This document shows, in pieces, positions 18,201 through 30,200 of a DNA stretch of 33,410 nt (positions are counted from its first letter, which is position 1; every line of letters begins with the position of its first letter). Below the pieces are notes generated by a model. That model did no database searches and was not told the origin of the DNA. It worked only from the letters and a program-made list of their open reading frames with translations. The translations under genes and the position numbers were made by a program. The stretch is from Bryobacterales bacterium (GTDB lineage Bacteria; Acidobacteriota; Terriglobia; Bryobacterales; Bryobacteraceae). The DNA lies in assembly GCA_947467185.1 (NCBI GenBank), contig CANIHR010000018.1, positions 1 to 33,410 of the forward strand. The letters run 5' to 3'.

Positions 18201-21200
18201 ACCAGCCTGACCTACAGTGTGGTGATTCGCGCCAACGGACTGATCAGCACCAGATGGCACGGACAGCCAAACGCCGTTTACACGGGCCCTGGTCAGATCG
18301 GATACTCCAGTGACGTCTGGAACCTTTACGACACTGGGTCCGGTTCGGGGCTGCTGAAAGATAATGCAGGCCAGAGCACGCCCGCCGGTATCACATGGTC
18401 GGCTGATGGCGCGGTGAACAGTCAGTTGCTCGACAGTAATAATTTCTGCTATCCCTCGCCGACTCCGTTCTGCTCGCTGCTGGCGAACTATCTGTATAAG
18501 ACCAGCGGGGCGACGGGTAACGTCACGTTTGGCGGGCTACCTGCCAGCAGCCCCTGGGACATCTATATTTATACACAGATTGAGGGTTCGACTTCCCCCC
18601 GGCAGTTAAGCGTCACGGTAAACGGAACGACTTCAGCGACAACCAGCCCCAGCGACCGGAACGACTCGACGCTGATCCTGAACAAGAACTACCTGGTAGT
18701 AAATACAACCACGACGGCGGGCGGCCAGATCTCGGTCGACTTCCATGGCACTGCGGGCGACCTGGAAGGCGACATTAACGGCATTCAGTTGCGGCCGCAT
18801 CTGGCACCCCTGACGATCACGCAGGTTTCGCTGCTCCCACTTGTGCAGGCACATACCTACACCGTTACGCTGACAGCCACCGGGGGTACGACGACAGGGC
18901 TGACGTGGCAGGTTTCCAGCGGTTCCCTGCCCCCGGGTTTGACGCTTTCGAGCGGGGGCGCTCTGACTGGGAACCCGAGCGCTGCAGGCAATTACAGCTT
19001 TACGGTGACCGTTACGGATGACCAGGGTAATCAGGCAAGCCAGGCTCTCACGCAGTTGATTAACCCTCCGCTATCCATTACGACCTCCACCCTGCCGACA
19101 GGCGTCCTCGGTTCCCCGTACAGCCAGACACTGGCGGCGGCGGGCGGGACAGGGGGCTATGTATGGTCGATCTCGGGCGGCTCCCTCCCCGGGGGGCTGA
19201 CTCTGAATTCCGCCAGCGGCCTCATCAGCGGCACGCCCATACAGACCGGTAATCCGACTGTTTTCTTCCGGGTGACGGACAGCAGTTCGAGCTTCACCAG
19301 CGTCGGTTTGACGCTGACGGTGAATCCCGGGGTGAGCGTGACGACTTCCACGCTGCCTTCCGGTGCAATCGGAGCGCCGTACAGCCAGACCCTCGCCGCG
19401 ACCGGCGGCCTTGGCGGCTATACCTGGTCGATCACTTCCGGCACCCTGCAGACGGGCTTGACGCTCAACTCCGCAACCGGGCAGATCTCGGGGACTCCGA
19501 CCGCGGGCGGCGCGGCGACCATCACATTCCGCGCCACGGATTCAGGCAGCAATTTTGGAGCGGGAACGCTGACCCTGACGATTGCGTCAGCGACCTCGAC
19601 GGTACTGACGAAGTCATTGACCAGCCCTTCGCTGCTGGGTGTGAACCTGACTTTGACGGCGTCGGTGACACCCAACACTTCGACGGGTAAAGTGACGTTT
19701 TATGACGGCAGTTCCGTGGTGGGTATTGGGACGCTTTCGGGCGGAAGCGCGACGATCAGTGCGAAGCAACTGAAGACGGGTACTCACGCACTGCTCGCCT
19801 ACTACCAGGGCAGTGCGCTGGGGAGTCCGAGTCTTTCGACGGGTATCGTCCAGGTGGTGAACTCCGCACCGCAGAGCGGCTTTGGAACAGGTACCCAAAT
19901 GGCGACCGGCGCTGGCCCCTGGATGAGCGCTACCGCCGACTTTAATGGCGATGGCAAGACGGATTATGTGGTGGCGAACTATGGCGCCAACACGATCAGT
20001 GTCTTCCTGGGCAATGGCAACGGGACGTTCAGCTTGCCGACCACCATCACGCTCGGCACGAATCCGTTCTCGGTGACGACGGGTGATTTCAATGGCGACG
20101 GTTTTGTGGATATCGCAGCCGCCAACCTGTTCTCAGACAGCGTCAGCGTCCTGCTGGGTGATGGCGCCGGCACCTTTGCCGCAGCCGTAAATTACACTGC
20201 CGGAGTCGGCTCACACCCGGGCCAGATTATCGCGGGGGATTTCAACCGCGATGGCTTCGTGGATCTGGTGACCGTGAACTACAACTCGAACAATATCAGC
20301 GTCCTGTTTGGAACCGGGACCGGGACTTTTGGAACCGGCGTGCTGTATGCGGTGGGTAGCGGCCCGGCGTCGGTCGTGGCCGGTGACTTCAATCAGGACG
20401 GATTTCCTGATCTTGCGGTGGCGAACCAGAATACGAATGACGTGAGTGTCCTGCTGGGTCAGAATGGCGGTACTTTTGGCACCGCGACGAATTATGTATC
20501 CGGGGGAGTAACACTGCAGGGAATTTCCGCGGCGGATTTCAACGGCGACGGACGCCTCGATCTGGCAGTCGCGGCCACCGATACCGGCAGTGTCACGATT
20601 CTGTTGGGCACGGGCACGGGGGCGTTTGCAGCGCCAAACTCAGGGGGCGCGGTCAATCAGGCATATTTTGCGGCCCCCGGTGATTTCAACGGTGACGGCA
20701 TTCCCGACCTGGTGGTAGCCGGTGATTCCGGTGGATACGCCGTGGTACTGACGGGCAACGGCACGGGGACCTTTGCGGCTCCGGCGCTTTACAGTTCCGG
20801 GGGCAGTGGTGCTCGTTTTGTAACGGTCGCCGAACTGAACGGCGATTCTGTTTCGGACATTATCGTTTCGAACTATTGGAGCGCTCAGGCGAGCATCCTG
20901 CTGGGCGTTGGCGGGACTACAACGACGCTGACGTCATCCGTGAATCCATCTACTGTGGGCCAGACGACCGCTCTGACCGCCACTGTTTCCGCCCCGGTTT
21001 CGACCGGGACGGTCGCGTTCCAGGACGGGGGCGTCACGATCGGAACAGCGACGCCAAACAGCGGCATCGCGATCCTGAATGCGCAGTTCGCAACCGCCGG
21101 GACGCATTCTCTGACCGCCATTTATGGCGGCGACGCGACCCATGCGCCCAGCACTTCATCGGCGGTGTCTCAGACGGTATCGAAGGGTACCAGCACCATT

Positions 21201-24200
21201 TCTCTAAGTGCGAATCCCAATCCGAGCACCTGGGGGAACAATGTCACCTTCACGGCGACGGTTGTTCCCTCGACCGCAACGGGCACTGTGACCTTCCTGC
21301 TGAACGGTCTCACGATGGGAACCGGAGTTGCCAGCGGGGGTGTGGCTACTTTCAGCACCACGACGCTGGCGGCCGGGTCCTATTCGATTACCGCCACGTA
21401 CCCCGGCGACACAAATTACCTTTCGAGCAGTTCCAACACAGTCACGCAGACAGTGAACGCCCTGACGACGACTACCGGGCTGACCTCGTCGCCGAATCCC
21501 TCGGTGGTGGGCGGCAATGTCACGCTCACGGCAACTGTCATCCCGAGTTCGGCGACCGGTTCGGTGAACTTCAAAGACGGGGCCACGATCATTGGCACCG
21601 GTACGCTATCCAGCGGCAGCGCTTCTCTGCTCTACGGTGGCTTCACGGCGGCCAACCACTCGCTGACCGCCGTCTATGCGGGCGACGGTAACAACGCAAC
21701 CAGCACCTCGGCCGCGATAACGCAGGTGGTAAACGCGGCGCTTGTGATTACGACTTCAACCCTGCCGGACGCAATCCAGGGTACGCCCTACAGCCAGACG
21801 CTGACTGCCACGGGCGGAACAGGTGCGAAAACCTGGGCACTGATCAGCGGGACTCTGCCCGCCGGGCTGACGCTGAACGGTGCCACGGGAATCATCTCGG
21901 GTACACCCACAACGCCGGATGGCCAGGTTATCCAGGTCCAGGTGACGGATGCAGCCAGCAACACGCAGACCGCGAATCTGGTAATCATCGTGAACCCGGC
22001 CCTGCAACTCATCAGCGGCACGCTCTTCAACGGTACGGTCGCCTTCCCGTACAGCCAGTCGCTGTTTGCGACAGGTGGGACGGGTACGGGTTACACCTAT
22101 GCGGTCTCGACCGGCACTCTTCCCGCCGGTCTGGCGCTCAATGCCTCAACGGGGGCGATTTCCGGCAGTCCGACGGTTGCCGGGACATACAACTTTACGA
22201 TACGCGTGACGGACTCTTCGGCAGCCACGGCAACACAGACTTACAGCATTGCCATTGATGGCTATGGTGTCCTGAACGTACAGTTCCAGCCAGTCGACTC
22301 CAGTCTATTCTTCGGCCCTGCCTTGATCGGTAACGACATTGACCTGTGGAACAGCTTCGGCGGGCCTGCAGGCAACCGTCCTGCCCTTTATGACGACGCC
22401 GGGAACATCACCGCGGCAGGCGTCACCTACAACGTCCCTGGCGGAAGCACCGTAACGAACGTGACCTCGGGTGGCGGCGGTTTCTGTACTCCCGTGACGG
22501 CCTTCTGTAACCTGATGAAAACGTACCTGGCTGCACCTCCGGGGGCGACGGGCACGATAAACCTGACCGGCTTCACACCCGGTTCCGCGTGGGATATCTA
22601 CGTCTACACGCAGGGCGATACGAGTGGCCGCAGCCTGTCGGTTACGGCCACTGGGGCCAGCCCGGTCAACTCTTCAGCCGCCAGTGCCTCGGACTCCACG
22701 TTTACTGCGAACAAGAACTATATTCTGATTCCTGCCATCGCCAATGGATCGGGCAATATTGATTTGACCTTTACCGGTGGCGGGGGTGGCGAAGGCGACC
22801 TGAACGGTCTGCAGCTGACGCCGCATGTGACCCCAATCAGTATCACTTCGGGAGCACTCCCGGCGGGTGTTTCCGGTGTTGGCTACAGCCAGACTCTTTC
22901 AGTATCGGGCGGGACGGGCCTCCTCTATAACTGGGCCGTCACGACCGGAACGCTTCCCACGGGCCTCGCCCTGAATGCTTCGACCGGCGCTATCACGGGG
23001 ATTCCGACAGTTGCGGGATCGTTCCCCTTTACCGTCACCGTGGATGACGCTCTGAACTATGTCGCCACGAAGAACTTCACCATCGTGGTGGGTCCGGCGC
23101 TTTCGATCACGTCGGTTTCACCACTTCCCACGGGATTCCTGGGCGTACCTTATTCCCAGACTCTGACCGCATCAGGCGGGACGGGTGGTTATGTGTGGGC
23201 GATCCAGTCCGGACTTTTCCAGAGCGGCCTGATTCTGGACAGTTCGGGGGTGATTTCGGGAACTCCGACCAGTCTCGGGACGGCTAATGTCGTGGTACAG
23301 GTTTTCGATTCCAGCAATGCGGCCGCCAGCAAAACACTCCAACTGACTGTGTCGGCGGCGCTCAGCGTCATGACTTCAACACTGGCTGGGGGCGAAATTG
23401 GTGTGCCATACAGCCAGACCCTTTCGGCTACGGGAGGGGCTCCCGCTTATACATGGAGCATCGTCTCCGGGACGCTACAGGCCGGCCTGACGCTGAACCC
23501 CTCAACGGGCGCTATCACGGGCACGCCAACGGTTGGCGGGACAAACAATCTGGTGTTCCGCGCGACAGATTCGGCCAGCAATACGGCCGTCTCCACTACG
23601 GTGGCACTGACCGTGGCGCCGGCGGTCACAATCACCACTTCCACGCTCCCGGCAGGTGTGGTCGGAATCACCTATAGCCAGCAACTGGCTTCAACCGGTG
23701 GCACGGGCCCGTATACGTGGGCCATCACCTCGGGCGGTATTCCCGGCCTGACACTTTTCAGTAACGGCATCCTCTCCGGCCCCCCGCAGACGGCGGGCAC
23801 ATTCACAGTCAATGTACGCGTGACAGATGGGCTGAACGCGCAGGCGAACCAGACGCTGAGTGTTACGATCAACGGCGCGCTGCAGATCACAACCAGTGTT
23901 CTGCCGGGCGGTACTGTGGGTATTCCTTACTCGCAACAACTGGTCGCAGGTGGTGGCAGTGGTTCGGGCCGGGTGTTTAGTATTTCTGCCGGCACCATGC
24001 CATTGGGCCTGGTCCTCAACCAGGCGACGGGCGTCCTGAGCGGAAACCCGGTTACCGCGGGTGCCGCTTCCTTTACGGTCCAGGTAACGGATTCAACTTC
24101 CGCAACAGCATCAACACCGTATTCGTTTACGCTCAACCCATTTGGCAGCGTCAATGTGCAGTTCCAGGGTCCATCGGCTTCCTTCTACCAGGGGCCCGCG

Positions 24201-27200
24201 GTGATTGGAGCGGCAAACGACAACTGGAACCAGGTCCTGACGCCGACGGGGACGGCCACACTCAATGAGAGCCATGGCCAGCAGAGCGGGGTCACCTTTG
24301 ACTGGACCGGCGATTCGCTGGTGAACGGCCAGTTGCAGAGCGGATTCTGCTCTGTGGCAGGACCCTATTGCCCACTGATGAACGGCTACCTGGCGAAAAC
24401 CGCCGGGCAACCATCGTTGTTCACATTCGGCGGTCTCAATCCCGGCAGCAACTGGGATATCTATGTCTATACCCAGCCGAGCACGACGGCCACGCGGTCG
24501 ATTTCCGGCTTCCTCAACAGCCAGGCATTTGGGCCGTCCTCGACCAGCAGCCACACGGATTCCTCGTTCCTCCTGAACAAGAACTACGTGGTACTGAACA
24601 CCAACGCAAACGCCCAGGGCCAATTATTGTTGAGCCTGAGCGGGGCCACGGGCGATCTGGAAGCGGACATTAACGGTATCCAGATCCGGCCTCATCAGGC
24701 ACCGCTGGTGATCTCGCAGTCGACCGCACCACTGGGGGTACAGGGAGTGCCGTATAACCTGGCGCTTTCCGCTACCGGCGGAACGGGAACGGGTCAGATC
24801 TGGAGCATCATTTCCGGCCAGATGCCTGCCGGATTCTCCATCGGTCAGGCCAACGGTATTGTGGCGGGCGTCGCATCGGCCTCCGGTACCTCGAACTTCA
24901 CGGTTCAGGTGGTGGATTCGGGCGGAAACACCGGGACTCAGGCGTACTCGCTGGTGATCAATCCACCGATCGCCATCAGCACTTCCTCGTTGCCCAACGG
25001 TGTCCCGACCGTCGCGTACAGCCAGACGCTGGCCGCAACGGGTGGATTCGGAGGGTATACGTGGTCGATTCAGTCGGGCACCTTGCCGGCTGGCATCACT
25101 CTCAATTCGGGTAGCGGTTTACTTTCCGGGACACCCTCGGTGCCCGGTTCCTCCACTGTGATCTTTAAGGTGCTCGACAGCGGTTCGCAGTTCATCACCA
25201 AATCTCTCACCATCGTGGTGGCTTCGAACCTGACGATCACAACGTCGACGTTACCGACGGGGACGCAGGGCGTCCTTTACAACCAGACCATCGTCGCGAC
25301 AGGCGGTGTCGGTGCGCTGACATACAACGTTCAGGCAGGCACCTTACCCGCCGGGCTCACCCTGACTACCAGCGGTGTGCTGAGTGGCACGCCAACCGCG
25401 GCAGGAACCTCCAGCTTTACGGTTAGGGTAATCGATACGGCGACGGGGGTAGCGACTGCTGCCTACTCCCTGCTGATTAACCCGCCAATTGTCATCAACA
25501 CCTCGGTCCTTCCGACCGCGACTCAGGGCACAGCATACACGCAGACCCTGAGCGCTGTGGGTGGCAGCGGGACGATTACCTGGTCGTTTGCCCCGACTTC
25601 GACGGCGGCACAAGCCGGGTTCTCCCTCAGTTCCAGCGGCGTTCTGACCGGTACGCCCAACACCTTCGGCACGCTGTCGGTGGTGGTGACGGTCCAGGAT
25701 CAGGCGAGCAATGTCTCCACGGCGACCATCCCGCTCCCGATTGCGCGGCAGGGGGCAGCGACCAGAGACTTCATCATTTCCGACTCCTCATCCGGCAAGC
25801 TGTTCCGGATGGCTTCAGATGGCAGTTCACTGCTGCAGATCTGCGGCCCGCCGAATTGCCGCACCGGTAGCATCACGGCGGATGCACAGGGCAACGTCTA
25901 CTCGTACGACGGCTCCGGCGTCTACAAGATCACGCCCGGCGGGACGGTCACGACTATCCTGACCCGGTCCGGTGGCGTGGGTGGGGCTGCAGTTGATGCG
26001 AGCGGCAATGTAATCTTCGTCGACAACAGCAGCGACACTGTCTACCGCGTCAGCCCGACCGGAGTTCTAACAACGGTAGGCCCATTGCCGATCCAATCCC
26101 CAGGCGGTCTGCAGGATACCGCGATTGCGCTGGATGCGAACGGAGACTACATCGTCGCTTCCGATGACTCCAACGCAGTGAAGCTATACCGCTTCACCCC
26201 GGCCGGCGTTAGTACCACGCTGGCAACCATCCCCAGTTCCGGGGTAACCGGCGTGGCGGTAACCAGTACGGGAACTATCGTGTTTACCGACTACCGAAAC
26301 CGGCGTCTGGTCACGTTTGATCCCGCAGGTTCTCCCAACAACGCGGCGGTGACGAATCTGGATATCGGCGATGCGGTAATTAACGGTTTGGCAATTGACC
26401 CGGCCAACGGACACTACCTGGTGCCCGGCCGGCAAACCGCTACGGTGAGCCGCGTGACGCCATCGGGAGCGATCACGCTACTGCGCGCGGGTTCTCCAAT
26501 TACCGGACCGAGAAGTATTGTCGCGGTGCCCACACTGGGCGGACCGACAATCACCACCTCCTCGCTGCCGAACGGCCTGGCGGGCCAGAATTATGGCTCT
26601 GTCCAGTTCACAGCTGCCAATGGTTCGGGTAACTACACGTGGGCCGCCACCGGCTTCCCGTCCGGGATGGCGTTCTCGACGGCGGGTGTCCTGAGTGGAG
26701 GTCCGACCGGTCCGGGGACGTTCTCCATCAACGTGACTGTAACGGACGTCCTTACCAGCCTGACCGGCTCAGCCACGCTTTCTCTGCGCGTGAATTCACC
26801 GGTACCGCCGCTGTTCATCAGCGGTTCGTCTTCCCAGGCCAATGTGGCGGTCGGCGGCGCAGTTTCGGCGACGTTCAGCGCGTCGGGTGGCGCACCGCCC
26901 TACACCTTCATCGGCAATGGTTTGCCACAGGGTGTGAGCGTTTCTTCTGGTGGCATACTGAGTGGCGCTCCGACACAACCGGGCAATTTCTCTGCCAGTG
27001 TTGGCGTATCCGATACCAGTGGCAGGTCTGCTTCGACCAGCTTCACGATCAACGTTCTGGGTATCGTGGCGCCCTCGCTTCCCAACGGCACGGTGGGGAC
27101 ACCCTATGCGGTAAGCTTCGCCGCCATCGCCGGGTTGCCGCCTTATACCTTTACGGGTTCCGGACTTCCCCCGGGGCTGGGCATTTCCGGTGCGGGAACG

Positions 27201-30200
27201 TTGTCCGGAACCCCCACGGCGGGCGGTACCTTCACAGTCGGCATCACGGTGACCGATAGTGGCGGGGCTCGCATTTCCACCGGCGGCACGGTCACCATCC
27301 TTGTCCCCGGGGCGCCCGTTTCTATTCCCAGCGGCAATCTGCCGGATGGCACGGTGAACGTCCAGTACACGGCGTCGCTCAGTGCGGTCGGCGGTAAGAG
27401 CCCTTACACGTGGTCCATCCTCTCGGGCGGCCTGCCGGAAGGCCTGTCGTTCGGTTCGAACGGCGCTGTCACCGGCATTCCTTCCGCTCCGGGTATTGCG
27501 TCATTCGCTGTCCTCGTGACGGATGCGGCGGGCGGCACGGCCAGCACCGCGGTCGGATTCTCCGTGAAACCAGCTCCGGTGGTTATCACCTCCAAATCTG
27601 CTCTGGCTTCCGGCATGGTGGGCGTCGAGTATCCCGGCGTTCAACTGGCGGCCAGCGGCGGCGTGAGTCCCTATAAGTGGTCTGTGTCGAGCGGCTCGCT
27701 GCCAGCAGGCATGTCTCTGGATGCGGGTGGCACCATCTCCGGGATTCCGAGCGCAGCAGGCGACTTCACGTTCGGCGTCACCGTAGCAGATGCCGCCGGG
27801 ACGACCGGAACGTCGAGCTTCTCGATTACGGTTCGGCCGATCTCCGCCGACCTGATCATTTCGACCGGAACGGCAGCCTTCGAACTCACGACAGGCGCGG
27901 TCTCGATTCCGTCCGGTCAGACGATTGGCGTCCAGTCAACCTCGGTGGTGCAGCAGATCTCGTACGGCGTCACTGTGACGCCGGCGGTCGGGTGGCTGGC
28001 CATCAACAACGGCACGAAGACCCCGGACAGCATCAGCATCGCGCTTTCCAGCGGGGCGCTGTCGCTGCCCGCCGGACAGTACGCGACCACGGTGAAGATC
28101 ACCTGTTCGACCGGGAGTTGCGCGGGTTCGGCTCAGTCGGTGGCGGTATCGCTGTCGATCACTTCGCCCCCGCCAAAGCTGAAGGCTGTGACTGACGTTC
28201 TGGCGTTTACCACGACGTCGCAGAGCCTGGGTCCGATTTCCGAGAACATCGCGCTCCAGAACGCCGGTGGCGGCTCGCTGGGTGTGGCTTCGGTCTCCTG
28301 CGGCGCACCCTGGTGCGTCGCGGGCGTTCCGCCTTCCACCATCCCAGGCGGCAGTACGGTCAATGTTCCCGTGACGGTAACGCCGGCCTCGGTCAGCCCG
28401 GGCTTCTACCGGACGACGGTGGAAATCACTACTTCGGCGGGCAAGGCCTCAGTGCCGGTCACGCTGTTCATCGCGCAGAATTCCAGCATGACGCTGTCGC
28501 CCTCCGGCGGTCAGTTCAGCATGCCGCAGGGTGGCGCGCCGGGTAATCCTTCCGGTTCCTTCCTGGTGAGCGTGAACAGCACGCCGTCCGTTATCTTCAC
28601 CGCCGCGCAGTTGCCTGGTGCGGACTGGCTGAAGCTGAACACGACCTCGATAAGCGCCTCTTCGGCGCAGCCGGGAACGATCAGCTACTCGATTGACACC
28701 AATGCGGTGGCAGCACTCAAGACGGGGGCGTATTACGGCCAGATCAGCGTGGGAGGTCCCGGCATTGTAAATGCGCCGCAGACCTATCAGGTGATTCTGA
28801 ACGTGACGCCGCCGACGGATGTGGCGCGACCCGATCCGCAACCCGCCGGTCTGTTGTTCCTGACCACGGTGGGCGGCACGAATCCGCCGCCTCAGGTAGT
28901 GAACGTCTTCACCAGTTCCACGAAGGCGGTTCAGTTCCAGGCGTCGGCAACTTCCGAGGGGGGGTGGCTGACCGTGACTCCGACGATTGGCACCACTTCC
29001 CAGCCGGCTCCTGCGGCGACGAACGCCAGCGTGAATATCGCGGGTCTGAAGACGGGTGTTTACACCGGTCTGATCAGCTACGCGTTCGCCGGCAATGCGG
29101 TTCGCTCTGTGAACGTAACGCTGGTGGTAGCACCGGTGGGAGGCACGGCGGCGACGCTGACGTCTTCCGCGGTGACGCCTTCAGTGAACGCGCCGCTGCT
29201 GCCCCGGGATACCTGCTCTGCCACTACGCTGGCAGCAGTGCAAACGGGAATTGTGACCAACTTCTCGGCTCCGGCCGCCTGGCCGACTCCGCTCTCCATC
29301 AAGCTGGTGGATGATTGTGGCGGGACAGTGACGGGAGCCCAGATCGTGACCACGTTCAGTAACGGGGATCCACCCCTGCCGCTGCCGATGATCGACTCGA
29401 AGAACGGCCTGTACGCGGGAACCTGGACGCCCCGCAAGCAGTCAGGATCGCTGACGATCAACGCGAAGATTTCGGCCAAGGGCTACAAGGACCTGACGAC
29501 GCAGCTGGTCGGCGCAGTCACGCCTAATGCCGCTCCGCTGCTGACGCCGCACGGTACCGTCCACGCGTTCTCTCCGCTGGTGGGCGCTCCGCTGGCACCG
29601 GGTAATATCGTGGCGGTTTACGGCACAAACCTTGCCATTCTGACAGGGGTGCCGAACGCGGTACCCCTGCCGACGGCGGTGAACGGGACGCAGGTCCTGA
29701 TCGGCGGCATCAAAGCGCCGTTGTACTTCACCAGCCCGGGTCAGGTAAACGCCCAAATTCCGTACGAACTGGAGCCGAACAAGCAGTATCAGGTGATTGT
29801 CTCGGCGAACGGCGCGCTCTCAACGCCGGATGCAATCCAGCTGGCTACGGTGGTTCCGGGTCTGGCGGCTTACGCTGACGGCACGGTGATCGCGCAGCAC
29901 GCGGATGGCACGCTGATCAATGCGAAGTCCCCGGCCAAGGCGGGAGAGACGGCGATTGCTTACCTCTCCGGTCTGGGTGCGACGGACAACGCCCCGACAA
30001 GCGGTGGCGCCTCACCGGGTGATGTCCTGGCCCGGCCGAACGCGATACCGACGCTCACCATCGGCGGGAAGGACGCGAAGATTGCCTTCGTGGGCCTGAC
30101 TCCGGGGCTGGTGGGTCTCTACCAGATGAACTTCGAGGTTCCGGCCGGAGTCCCGGCGGGCAATCCGACGATCACAGTCACGCAGGACGGGGCTTCGAGC

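Noticed and set aside
20876-21691. 271-codon plus-strand frame and many other frames inside the giant gene
   Set aside because: Out-of-frame readings with Arg/His/Gly-rich, domain-less products; the main frame continues without a stop through all of them.
12285-27845. CRISPR array or tandem DNA satellite in the highly repetitive stretch
   Set aside because: The repeats are protein-domain repeats of 80-360 residues with diverged DNA; there are no short identical direct repeats with unique spacers.
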